From Neorhizobium galegae (lineage in GTDB: Bacteria > Pseudomonadota > Alphaproteobacteria > Rhizobiales > Rhizobiaceae), in contig NZ_CP090095.1 of NCBI RefSeq assembly GCF_021391675.1, forward strand, positions 3,663,501 through 3,727,500: a stretch of 64,000 nt of DNA, in the 5' to 3' direction. The notes under the pieces were generated by a model that saw only the letters and a list, made by a program, of their open reading frames with translations, was not told the origin of the DNA and ran no database searches. A program made the translations under genes and the position numbers. This document shows, one piece after another, positions 47,500-56,594 of this stretch (within the stretch, counting starts at the first letter, position 1; the number at the start of each line of letters is the position of its first letter).

Positions 47500-47804
47500 C
47501 GACACCGCCCTAACCCACGGAGGCCAACCTGATGACATCACCCCAATGATGCCACGAGCCTCGTTCCGCTTCCCACTGAAATCCGCGAGCGCAAACCCGC
47601 AGCCTCAATGTGCTGCCAGCCAAGACGCAATCGCAATTACTCCTTTGGAAGCCATGATCATCCGTATGGGGGAAAGCCGGGTATGGCCTGCAATTCAGGC
47701 TTAGGCGCGATCATCCGCATGGGTGGTCCGGCGCATGTTGAGTTTTATACCGCTCCCCGTTTCTATCGGAGTGCCTGGAACAGCAACGAGTGGGGACAAG
47801 CTTT
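47500..47804. promoter_or_regulatory. Bidirectional PKS/NRPS promoter region with a direct repeat
   Basis: Divergent intergenic region of 305 bases. GATCATCCG-T/C-ATGGG occurs at 47656-47670 and again at 47709-47723, same orientation, 53 bp (about five helical turns) apart, suggesting a shared regulator binding site. GGGGA nine bases before ATG 47805 is the NRPS ribosome binding site. Confidence 0.45.
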
Positions 47805-50800
47805 ATGGGCGAATTGAAGTGTGTTTTGATCGGTGGCGGTTTATTACTCGTTCAATGCGCTGAAATTCTGCGGGGGCGCGGACATAGGATCGAGGCCGTA
47901 GCAACGTCGAACGGATCGGTCAGAAACTGGGCGCTGGCCCAGGATATCCCCGTCGTGACGCAAGAAGGCGAATACGCCGCTCAGCTGACCCAATACGACT
48001 ACGACTGGCTCTTCAGCATCGCCAACCTGAAAATGGTTCCCGACGCGGCCTGGCGGCGTGCAAACATCGGCGCCGCCAATTTTCATGACGGTCTGCTGCC
48101 GGACATGGCCGGCCTCAACACACCCGCCTGGGCGATCCTCGAAGGCCATGACCGGCACGGCATCACCTGGCACGCGATCACCGAAGGGATCGACGAAGGT
48201 GATGTCTATGCGCAGCAGCATTTCGAGATCAGCGCGGATGAGACCGCCTTGACGCTGAATACGAAATGTTTCGAAGCCGGGATCGCCACTTTCTCTGACA
48301 TGCTCGGCGATATCGAGCGCGGCGCCTTGAAGCCACGCCGGCAGGATTTCGCAACCCGTATCTATTACGGACAGCTCAAGCGTCCGTCGGCCGCCGGTAC
48401 GCTCGATTTCACAGCCTCGGCAGGCGAGCTCTCTCGCCTGGTGCGCGGCCTGGATTTCGGTCCCACCTATCTCAACCCCCTGGCAACACCCAAGGTCCGT
48501 TTCGGCAACGACGTCTTCACCGTCAGGAACCTTCGCATCCTCGACGGCGAACTGAACGGGGAACCCGGTCTCGTCCTGTCGGTCGGCGCCCATGGCGTGA
48601 CGGTCGGCACCGCAGACATGCCGGTTCTGCTCGAGGCCGCCCGCAAGGATGGCACCAGGCAGATCGCGCTTTCTTCGGTACTACGTCCGGGCGATCGGCT
48701 GCCCCTTCTAAGCGAGGCGGACAAGACCGCTCTGTCGGAAGCGGTTTCCGCTCATGCGGGGCATGAAACCTTCTTCCGCCGTGCACTCGAAGCCGGCACC
48801 GATATCGCGCTTCCCTATATAAAAGCATCGGAAGCCGGCCAGGCACCGGATATCCGTATCATACCTCTGCTTTTTTCCGGGCGGCTTTCGCGCCAGGAGC
48901 GGCTCGCGTTGACAGCAGCCTTCCTCGTGCGTCTTTCCGGCCAGACCGCGTTCGACCTCGCCTATACGAACGATAGGCTGGCAGATCTCGACGCCCGCCA
49001 TCCCGGCTATTTCGCGAAGTCCATTCCGCTGCGGATCGACGCCACGGGGCAAGCCTCGGTCGACGACCTACTCAGGCAGGTCGGTCAGGCGTTGACGGTG
49101 CTGGATCAGCGCCAGGGTTATTGCCGCGATCTTGTCGACCGTTATCCCGGCCTTGCCGCGCCGGAACTGACGATCGGTGTCGCAGACATCTCCAACCCGG
49201 CGTTCGCCGATGAGATCGAGGGCTGCGCCCTGACCTTCCGGCTCGGCGAGACCAAAGCCGACCTGCTCTACGATCGGGCGCGGATCGACGAACGGCAGGC
49301 GCAGGATCTGGCAACGGCATTTGCGATCCTGGCCTCGGCGTTCGAGGACCGCGCGACGTTGCTGCAGGACCTGCCCCTGATGTCGAATGCCGACAGGAAC
49401 ATGGTCCTCTTCGACTGGAACCGGACGGAGCGCGAATACGATACCGCCGCCTGCGTCCATCAGCTTATCGAACGGCAGGTCGACCGGACGCCGGATGCCG
49501 AAGCTCTGGCATTCCACGGCCGCTCCCTTTCCTACCGCGAGATGGACGAGCGGGCGAACCGCATTGCGCAAGCGCTGGTGGCCCAGGGCGTCGGCCCGGA
49601 CGTCACCGTCGGCCTATACCTGCCTCGTTCACTCGATCTGGTCGTCGGCGCGCTCGCGATCATGAAGGCAGGCGGGGCCTATATTCCTCTCGACCCGCAT
49701 TTTCCGGCCGACCGACTGGCATTCATGATCAAGGATAGCGGCGCCAAGCTGGTTCTGACCGAGCGACGGCTGTCGAAATCCGAGACGCTCGAAGGTAGCA
49801 ACTTCCTGTGCGTCGAGGATATCCTCAGAAACCAGGCTGGAGCGGATCGCCCGGCAACCGGCGTCACTTCCAGCAATCTCGCCTATGTCATCTACACGTC
49901 CGGCTCCACCGGCCTTCCGAAGGGCGTGATGCTGGAGCATCGCAACGTCGTGAATTTCTTCGCCGGCATGGACGAACGGGTGCCGCACACGACCGATCGT
50001 CACAATGTCTGGCTGGCTGTCACCAGCCTCTCCTTCGATATCTCGGTTCTGGAACTCTTCTGGACGCTCGCCCGCGGCTTCAAGGTCGTCATCCACTCCT
50101 CCGAAATTATCGAAGCCAAGGCGAAGGGCGCGTCTTCCGCCGGAAGAGGTACCAATCTCGATTTCGGCCTCTTTTACTGGGGCAATGACGGCGGATCGGG
50201 GCCGGACAAATACCGGCTGCTGATCGAAGGCGCCAAATTTGCCGATGCCAACGGTTTCGATTCCGTCTGGACGCCGGAGCGCCATTTCCACGCGTTCGGC
50301 GGTCCCTATCCGAACCCGGCGGTCACCGGTGCCGCAGTCGCGGCTGTCACCAGGAACCTTTCGATCCGGGCCGGCAGCTGCGTTCTGCCGCTTCATCATC
50401 CGGCGCGCGTCGCCGAGGAATGGGCGGTGATCGACAATCTCAGCAACGGGCGGGTTGCACTTGCCTTCGCCTCCGGCTGGATGCCCGAGGATTTCGTCCT
50501 GCGGCCCGAAAACGCGCCGCCGAAGAACAAGGCGAGCCTGACCCGCGATATCGAGGTCGTCCGCAAATTGTGGCGCGGCGAGAGCGTCGATTTCGATTTC
50601 GGCGCCGGCACGGTTGCGGTCGTGACCCAGCCTCGGCCGGTCCAAAAGGAACTGCCCGTCTGGCTTACCACCGCCGGCAATCCGGAAAGCTACCGGGAAG
50701 CGGCCCGGCTTGGAGCCAATGTGCTGACCCACTTGCTCGGCCAATCGGTCGAGGAGCTTGCGGAAAAGATTCGCATCTACCGGCAGACGCTTGCCGAGAC

Positions 50801-52424
50801 CGGCCGCAATCCGGCCGATTATAAAGTAACATTGATGCTCCACACCCTGATCGGCAAAGACCGCGACGAGGTGCGGGAACTGGCCCGCGGCCCGATGAAG
50901 GAATACCTGCGCAGCGCAGCCGCCCTCATCAAGCAATATGCCTGGGCGTTTCCTGCATTCAAGAAGCCGCAGGGCATCGCCCAGCCGATGGATATCGACC
51001 TCCAGTCGCTGGCGCCCGAGGAGATGGATGCCATCCTTGAATTTGCCTTCCTGCGTTATTTCGAGGACAGCGGCCTGTTCGGCACCGTCGAGGATGCGCT
51101 GGAAAGGCTGGACCAGGTCAAGGCGGCCGGCGTCGACGACATCGCATGCCTCATCGATTTCGGCCTGGCCGACAATATCGTCCTGGAAAGGCTTCCCTTG
51201 TTGGCCGAAGTCGTCAAGACGAGCAAGAATCCCGTCAGCGACGAGGCCGGCGACGGTTTTGCGGAAGAAATCCGCAAGCATCGGGTTACGCATCTGCAAT
51301 GCACGCCCTCGATGGCCCGCATGTTCATGATGATCGACGAGGACCGCGCCGCCTTAAGCGATGTCCGCCATCTCTTCCTCGGCGGCGAGGCGCTGCAGGG
51401 CTCGCTTCTCGCAGCCTTGCGAACCGTCACCGACGCGACGATCGAAAACATGTACGGCCCGACGGAGACGACGATCTGGTCTTCGACATTCACGGCCGGC
51501 CCATCGACGGGCGTCGTTCCGATCGGCCATCCGATCGCCAACACCCAGCTCTATGTGCTCGACAACGCCTGTAATCCGGTGCCGCCCGGCGATATCGGCG
51601 AGCTTTATATCGGTGGTGACGGCGTCGCCCGCGGATATCACAACCGCGAACAGCTCACGCAAGAACGCTTCCTGCCCAACCCGTTCATGGAGGGCCGGAT
51701 TTATCGGACGGGCGACCTTGCCCGCTTCGACCGGAACGGCGTGCTGCATTTCCTTGGCCGCACCGATCATCAGGTGAAGATCCGCGGCCATCGTATCGAA
51801 CTCGGCGAGATCGAAGCGCGAATCGGCACATTCGCCGGCATCCGCGAGGCGGTCGTGGTCGCCCGCAAGGATAGTCCCGGCGACGTGCGCCTGGTGGCCT
51901 ATATCCGCACCGACGGGACATCCGTCTCAGAACCGGAACTTCGCACCCATATCGCCGAGGCCCTGCCCGATGCGATGATACCTTCGCATTTCGTGACGAT
52001 GGAGGCCTTCCCCCTGACGCCGAACGCCAAGGTGGATCGCAACAAGCTGCCGGCCCCGACGGAAAAGGTCCAGGCCCCGGCAGCTACGTTCATCGAACCG
52101 TCCAACAATCTGCAGCGGGATATCAGCGAGGTGTTCGGTCGCGCCCTTGGACTCGAGAAGGTCGGGATATTCGACAACTTCTTCGCTCTCGGCGGGCATT
52201 CGTTATTGGCGGTCCAGGTCCATCGGGAAATGAAGGCGAAGCTGGCGCCGGACCTGACGATCACCGACCTCTTCCGTTTCCCGACGGTTGCCCTCCTTGC
52301 CGACCACATCTCCGGCAAGGGCAAGGCAGACCTGCAGCTCGGCCGGGCAGCCGAGCGAGCCGCATTGCGGCGCAACGCGATGGAACGGCGCCCCACGCTG
52401 GTTCGCGTGGAAACCAAGGTCTAG
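47805..52424 (+). CDS. NRPS: formyltransferase-partial C-A(luciferase-like monooxygenase)-PCP
   Basis: 1539-residue non-ribosomal peptide synthetase. Residues about 1-200 are formyltransferase-like with Asn92, His94 (NFHDGLLP) and Asp130 (EGIDEGD), the spacing of the methionyl-tRNA formyltransferase triad. Residues about 350-525 look like only the C-terminal lobe of a condensation domain; no HHxxxDG is present. Adenylation: A3 YTSGSTGLPKG, A4 FDISVLELF (744-752), A5 NMYGPTE (1215-1221), A7 YRTGDLARF, A8 then Lys1409. Between A4 and A5 (about 778-1150) sits a luciferase-like FMN monooxygenase (LDFGLFYWGN, WTPERHFHAFGG, GRVALAFASGW), the MupA/Atu3671 type. Ser1466 of LGGHSL is the carrier site. 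Binding-pocket residues read DILQFGMIWK, close to the recalled glycine code. No thioesterase. ATG 47805 preferred over GTG 47790. Confidence 0.9.
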   Translation: MGELKCVLIGGGLLLVQCAEILRGRGHRIEAVATSNGSVRNWALAQDIPVVTQEGEYAAQLTQYDYDWLFSIANLKMVPDAAWRRANIGAANFHDGLLPDMAGLNTPAWAILEGHDRHGITWHAITEGIDEGDVYAQQHFEISADETALTLNTKCFEAGIATFSDMLGDIERGALKPRRQDFATRIYYGQLKRPSAAGTLDFTASAGELSRLVRGLDFGPTYLNPLATPKVRFGNDVFTVRNLRILDGELNGEPGLVLSVGAHGVTVGTADMPVLLEAARKDGTRQIALSSVLRPGDRLPLLSEADKTALSEAVSAHAGHETFFRRALEAGTDIALPYIKASEAGQAPDIRIIPLLFSGRLSRQERLALTAAFLVRLSGQTAFDLAYTNDRLADLDARHPGYFAKSIPLRIDATGQASVDDLLRQVGQALTVLDQRQGYCRDLVDRYPGLAAPELTIGVADISNPAFADEIEGCALTFRLGETKADLLYDRARIDERQAQDLATAFAILASAFEDRATLLQDLPLMSNADRNMVLFDWNRTEREYDTAACVHQLIERQVDRTPDAEALAFHGRSLSYREMDERANRIAQALVAQGVGPDVTVGLYLPRSLDLVVGALAIMKAGGAYIPLDPHFPADRLAFMIKDSGAKLVLTERRLSKSETLEGSNFLCVEDILRNQAGADRPATGVTSSNLAYVIYTSGSTGLPKGVMLEHRNVVNFFAGMDERVPHTTDRHNVWLAVTSLSFDISVLELFWTLARGFKVVIHSSEIIEAKAKGASSAGRGTNLDFGLFYWGNDGGSGPDKYRLLIEGAKFADANGFDSVWTPERHFHAFGGPYPNPAVTGAAVAAVTRNLSIRAGSCVLPLHHPARVAEEWAVIDNLSNGRVALAFASGWMPEDFVLRPENAPPKNKASLTRDIEVVRKLWRGESVDFDFGAGTVAVVTQPRPVQKELPVWLTTAGNPESYREAARLGANVLTHLLGQSVEELAEKIRIYRQTLAETGRNPADYKVTLMLHTLIGKDRDEVRELARGPMKEYLRSAAALIKQYAWAFPAFKKPQGIAQPMDIDLQSLAPEEMDAILEFAFLRYFEDSGLFGTVEDALERLDQVKAAGVDDIACLIDFGLADNIVLERLPLLAEVVKTSKNPVSDEAGDGFAEEIRKHRVTHLQCTPSMARMFMMIDEDRAALSDVRHLFLGGEALQGSLLAALRTVTDATIENMYGPTETTIWSSTFTAGPSTGVVPIGHPIANTQLYVLDNACNPVPPGDIGELYIGGDGVARGYHNREQLTQERFLPNPFMEGRIYRTGDLARFDRNGVLHFLGRTDHQVKIRGHRIELGEIEARIGTFAGIREAVVVARKDSPGDVRLVAYIRTDGTSVSEPELRTHIAEALPDAMIPSHFVTMEAFPLTPNAKVDRNKLPAPTEKVQAPAATFIEPSNNLQRDISEVFGRALGLEKVGIFDNFFALGGHSLLAVQVHREMKAKLAPDLTITDLFRFPTVALLADHISGKGKADLQLGRAAERAALRRNAMERRPTLVRVETKV

Positions 52425-52426
52425 CC

Positions 52427-53077
52427 ATGCTGCTGGAGGGCATATTCGACCCTTCCGTGTCGGTCGCCGAAGCCGACCTGCTCGGTGACGTTTCGAAACT
52501 CTATCCTGAAGAGAGAACAGCGATCGCCAATGCGGTAAAGAGCCGGCAGCAGGAGTTCACTGCCGGTCGCATCTGCGCCAGGCGGGCCATGGACCATCTG
52601 GGACTGCCTGGAATGGCCATACCCGTTGGATCGGATCGGGCGCCGATCTGGCCGGCCGGGATCGCCGGAAGCATCAGCCACTCCACCACCCGCTGCGTCG
52701 CCGCCATCGGCCGCCATTCGGACGGCATCAAGGCTCTCGGCCTCGATCTTGAGGAAGCGACGCCGCTTGACGACACCTATGCGCAAGAGATCTGCACTCC
52801 GCGCGAGCGACAGTGGCTCAACCGGCAGCAATGGGGCACTCGCGGACGATTGGTGAAAGCGATCTTCAGCGCCAAGGAATGCACCTACAAGTGCCAGTAC
52901 GGCCTGACCCGCACGATGTTCGGCTTCGAGGCCATCCGCATCGAGCTGAACCTCGCGGACGGGCATTTCGCCGCCTATTTCGAGATCGATGTCCCGCCCT
53001 TCAAGACGGGCGACCGGCTGATGGGTCAGATCAGGCTGCGCGACGGGTATGTCGTCGCCGGCATGACTATCCGTTGA
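52427..53077 (+). CDS. 4'-phosphopantetheinyl transferase (EntD/Sfp type)
   Basis: Attaches the phosphopantetheine arm from coenzyme A to carrier domains, probably those of the adjacent NRPS and PKS. The 216-residue protein shows FTAGRICARRAMDHLGL, IAGSISHSTTRCVAAIG, LGLDLEEATPL with the metal-binding Asp107 and Glu109, and FSAKECTYK with Glu151: the EntD-type motif set. It starts 2 bp after the NRPS stop, with AAGG seven bases ahead, so it is in the same transcript. Confidence 0.92.
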   Translation: MLLEGIFDPSVSVAEADLLGDVSKLYPEERTAIANAVKSRQQEFTAGRICARRAMDHLGLPGMAIPVGSDRAPIWPAGIAGSISHSTTRCVAAIGRHSDGIKALGLDLEEATPLDDTYAQEICTPRERQWLNRQQWGTRGRLVKAIFSAKECTYKCQYGLTRTMFGFEAIRIELNLADGHFAAYFEIDVPPFKTGDRLMGQIRLRDGYVVAGMTIR

Positions 53078-53412
53078 AGTCGCCGGCCGTATCCCAAGCG
53101 CCTTCCGCCTGGAACGACGTCCTTCCGGTCCGTTTCACCGTGAGGCGGACGGTCAGCAATGCGTAACCATATTTTCGGGTAACCGACTGCATTCGCTCAA
53201 CGAATTGCATCGGATAACCGTATTGGGCGCAAGGATCAGACTTCAATTGATCCACCAGCCATCAAATGGGCGTAGACATGTTCGCGGTGGCTCCACCTGC
53301 CCCGAAATAGGATGAGCCCGTGCACACTCGAACGGTGTAGCGTGGTCAGCTTAGAACCCTCGGCCCTCGGGCTATGATTGACCGCTTGAGACGCGTCGTC
53401 GGAGGGGAAGCC
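53078..53412. other. Intergenic region between PPTase and GT2 genes
   Basis: These 335 bases have no supported gene. A strong ribosome binding site, GGAGGGGAAG, at the right end belongs to the GT2 gene. A 40-bp span just upstream is an open extension of that gene but lacks a ribosome binding site. Confidence 0.5.
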
Positions 53413-54609
53413 ATGCAACAGGACATACTGATCGCCGCGGCCTTGATATTGTCCGTCGTCGTCCTGGTTCCGACTGTTTTTTTCGCGATTGAATGTCTCG
53501 CTGGAAGTCTCGGTGGGCGGAGCGGACCGCCACGTCAGAACGGGCGGCGGCCGCAAGTCGCGGTTCTTGTCCCGGCGCATAACGAAGAACTCCAGATCAC
53601 CGATACCCTGCACAGCATCCAAAGCCAGATGCGCCACGGGGATCGGCTGATCGTCGTGGCCGACAATTGCAGTGATCTCACGGCATCGCTGGCACGTGAA
53701 GCGGGCGCGGATGTCATCGTACGGTTCGATCCGCTTCGCCGCGGCAAGGGATACGCCCTCGACGCCGGCGTCAGGTATCTCGGCCTGCTGCCGCCGGAGG
53801 TGGTCGTCATTGTCGACGCCGACTGCTGGCTGGAGCCGGGCGCACTCGATAACCTCGCCATCATGGCCGCGGCAACGAACAGACCTGTGCAATCCCGCTA
53901 CCTGATGTTCGCGCCGCCGGACGCAAGCATCAACCTGGCGGTTTCCGAATTCGCATTTCTTCTGAAGAACCGGATCCGGCTTCTTGGACTGGCGAAACTC
54001 GGGCTTCCTGCGCAATTGACCGGCTCGGGCATGGCATTCCCCTGGGCCATCCTGCGGGACGCCGCGCTTGCGAACGGCGATCTGGTCGAAGACATGAAGC
54101 TTGGGCTGGACCTGGCGCGGATCGGCCACGCTCCGCTTTTCTGCGATGCCGCAGCCGTCAGCAGCAGGTTTCCGTATTCGAAGAAAGGCCTCGAAACGCA
54201 AGCCTCCCGATGGAACGCCGGCCGCTTCGCGCTGGCGGCACACCTTTTCTCCGCCTTGCTGGACGTCAACACGTTGCGGAACAGGGCCTATCTGGCGCTC
54301 GTCGTCGATGCGCTCATACCGCCGCTGACATTGCTGGCAGCGCTTCTCCTGCTCTCACTGGTTCCGGCAGTCTTCCTCGCAACTTCGGGAATTGCGATCG
54401 CGCCACTTGCGATCTCGTCCATCGGAATCCTTGCTTTCGACATCGCGCTATCGGTTGCCTGGTGGCGTCACGGCAGACGCGCGCTTCCCATGCATGCCAT
54501 GGCGGACATTCCGGGATACATGTTCAGGAAATTGAGGATTTATCCGCGCCATATCCTCCAAGCCGGCGAGGCGGCCTGGATCAGAACCGATCGAAACAGG
54601 AACCACTGA
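53413..54609 (+). CDS. Membrane-anchored GT2 glycosyltransferase with QxxRW motif
   Basis: Inner-membrane processive-type glycosyltransferase. The 398-residue protein has an N-terminal helix (ILIAAALILSVVVLVPTVFF), a GT-A domain (QVAVLVPAHNEELQITDTL, VVADNCSD, RRGKGYALDAG, VVIVDADCW with DxD), acceptor loop LVEDMKLGLDL (ED motif), and QASRW at residues about 258-262, the QxxRW seen in cellulose/hyaluronan-synthase-like enzymes. Two or three C-terminal helices follow. ATG 53413 is fixed by GGAGGGGAAG. It sits after the NRPS-PPTase pair and likely builds the second polysaccharide. Confidence 0.85.
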   Translation: MQQDILIAAALILSVVVLVPTVFFAIECLAGSLGGRSGPPRQNGRRPQVAVLVPAHNEELQITDTLHSIQSQMRHGDRLIVVADNCSDLTASLAREAGADVIVRFDPLRRGKGYALDAGVRYLGLLPPEVVVIVDADCWLEPGALDNLAIMAAATNRPVQSRYLMFAPPDASINLAVSEFAFLLKNRIRLLGLAKLGLPAQLTGSGMAFPWAILRDAALANGDLVEDMKLGLDLARIGHAPLFCDAAAVSSRFPYSKKGLETQASRWNAGRFALAAHLFSALLDVNTLRNRAYLALVVDALIPPLTLLAALLLLSLVPAVFLATSGIAIAPLAISSIGILAFDIALSVAWWRHGRRALPMHAMADIPGYMFRKLRIYPRHILQAGEAAWIRTDRNRNH

Positions 54610-54650
54610 TTGGAGAGACCGGGGCATTGCCCCCTTCGGAAGCTCCGTGG

Positions 54651-56240
54651 TCAGGACGCGGAATCCGAAACGACGCAGGCCTCCCTCTGTTTCGCCTTTG
54701 TCGCGGACAATTTCTGAGCAATATGCTCACCGACACGCAAGGCGTTAGCGGCAATCGTCAGGCTTGGATTGGCCCCCCCACTGGTCGGGAAGAACGAAGC
54801 ATCAACGACATAGAGATTGTTCAGGTCGTGCGCACGGTTGTTGGCATCCAGTACCGCCGTGGAGGGATCCGGACCAAACCGGCACGTTCCACAGGCATGG
54901 CCGTAGTTGAGGTTGACTTCGGACCCGAGCATCATCATCCGGTGCCGCTTGAATGCCTTGCGATATAACTTGCGGAAGGCCTGCATTCTTTGCCGCAGCT
55001 CATTATGAATTGTATATTCGAAATAGATGCTGGCGGCATCTTCCGGATCAGGCTTCACGCGATTTTCGGGATAGGGCAGATCCTCGAGGATAGAGGTGAA
55101 TATCGTCGCGTTGCCGGAGATAAGAGCGCCGATCATCGCCGGAATGCGCATGAAGGGCTTGAGCGGCTTCAGCCAGATCCAGCCGTTCTGGTCGATCAGT
55201 GATTTCAGGAAATGAAGCACGTTATTGGCGGTCGCAGTCAGGCCCGTGGACTGGATGACGCCTAGCTTGAGACCCTGATGTTCATAGAAATCGCGAAGGC
55301 CGATCGACTTTCCCGGCTCGGAAACACGGGTTCTGCCCCGGGGCCAGACGGCGAAGAAATCGGACGCGTGGAACATCAGGTTGCGCCCCACGAGGTCCGA
55401 CGTGTTTGCAAGGCCGTTCGGCCAGAATTCGTTGGTGGAGTTGAGGAGCAACAAGGGTGTCGAAAGCGCGCCGGCCGCGAGTACATAGAGCTTGGCTACG
55501 ATTGCCAGCTCGTCTCCATTCCTCCGGCACGACAATTGGGTGACCGCCTCGTCGTCCGCCGAGACCTTTTCCACGTTGCATTGATCGATGACCATGGCGT
55601 TTCCGGTGGCGAGTGCCGGCTCGATGAACGCCCGCCGCGCATCCTGCTTGCAGGATTTATGGCAGATGAAGCCGCCGCATTGGCCGCACCCGTCGATATA
55701 TCGGCAGGCCGTGTGCACTCGATAGGGATGCATCCCATTCGCTTGCGCCGAGTCGAAAAAATGCTGGTCGCATCGTGTCATGGCAGGAGGCTCGATAACC
55801 TCCGATCGTGGCTGCAGCGGATCCTGGCTGCCGCTCACATGCAGGAGGCGCTCCGCCTTGCGATAAAAAGGCTCAAAGTTTTCATAGTCTATCGGCCAGG
55901 CCTGCCTGCCGGACTTGTCGACGATTTTGAAATCGCTTGGGGAAAACCGTTCAAGCGCCGCCGCATAGATAAGCGTCGAACCGCCGACTCCACAGCCGAG
56001 CGCAGGAAAGAACCGGACGGGACGAGCATCCACCGAGCCGGAAATCTGCTGCGGCCATCGGCCATTTCTCAGGCGCTTCGCTTCGTCCAGACTATCGGGG
56101 TCATCACGTTCGTCCTGCGAAAAGTGAGCCAGACCCTTTTCAATGAAAAGTACGCGATGCCCGGCGGTTGCCAGCGCGTATCCCATTGCCGCCCCGCCCA
56201 TTCCGGCGCCGACGATGGCAACGTCCCATTCAAATTCCAT
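54651..56240 (-). CDS. GMC-type oxidoreductase with Cys-rich insert
   Basis: FAD-dependent dehydrogenase, substrate unknown. The 529-residue protein has WDVAIVGAGMGGAAMGYALA, a flavin loop (GCGVGGSTLIYAAALERF), a Cys-rich segment ACRYIDGCGQCGGFICHKSC like that of long-chain alcohol-oxidase-type GMC proteins, then HACGTCRFG with the catalytic-region His, and NLYVVDASFFPTSGGANPSL. ATG 56240 has GGGGG eight bases ahead and opens directly into the FAD motif; the frame extends to 56375 unsupported. It is convergent with the GT2 gene (41-bp gap). Only distantly like the GMC gene at 9738-11348. Confidence 0.78.
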   Translation of the reverse strand: MEFEWDVAIVGAGMGGAAMGYALATAGHRVLFIEKGLAHFSQDERDDPDSLDEAKRLRNGRWPQQISGSVDARPVRFFPALGCGVGGSTLIYAAALERFSPSDFKIVDKSGRQAWPIDYENFEPFYRKAERLLHVSGSQDPLQPRSEVIEPPAMTRCDQHFFDSAQANGMHPYRVHTACRYIDGCGQCGGFICHKSCKQDARRAFIEPALATGNAMVIDQCNVEKVSADDEAVTQLSCRRNGDELAIVAKLYVLAAGALSTPLLLLNSTNEFWPNGLANTSDLVGRNLMFHASDFFAVWPRGRTRVSEPGKSIGLRDFYEHQGLKLGVIQSTGLTATANNVLHFLKSLIDQNGWIWLKPLKPFMRIPAMIGALISGNATIFTSILEDLPYPENRVKPDPEDAASIYFEYTIHNELRQRMQAFRKLYRKAFKRHRMMMLGSEVNLNYGHACGTCRFGPDPSTAVLDANNRAHDLNNLYVVDASFFPTSGGANPSLTIAANALRVGEHIAQKLSATKAKQREACVVSDSAS

Positions 56241-56594
56241 CCACACCCCCAACTCAAAACAAGGGCTGTGGCGATCAAGCCTCAGCCGGCGAGGAGGCTC
56301 CTTCGGACGCAGAGCCGAGCATCCAACCGCTGCCAATGTCCATTTCTCAGCGAAACGGTAGCTCCGCCTTACCATCAGAAATATAAAATAAACTCACATG
56401 CTCAATTTTAAGTCATACCTGTAGGTTTACTAAAAACCTGAGCATAAATTGGACGTTATACACAAAGGATTGTACTCAATCATCCTAGCAACAAAAGTAG
56501 GTAATAGGGAGATCATTCTTAGGAGGTAGGCAGGATACATTGTGCCAACCCTCTCCTCGGCTATACTCGTACCGCTGGTAGGGGTTTTTTAACG
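56241..56594. promoter_or_regulatory. Divergent AT-rich intergenic region before the phosphosugar transferase
   Basis: These 354 bases separate the leftward GMC oxidoreductase from the rightward phosphosugar transferase and are A+T rich around 56380-56520. AGGGG lies ten bases before ATG 56595. No gene recognised. Confidence 0.45.

Noticed and set aside
49629-51299. 556-codon leftward open frame opposite the NRPS
   Set aside because: Lies across the adenylation and monooxygenase domains, which have clear motifs on the plus strand; no motifs in the antisense translation.
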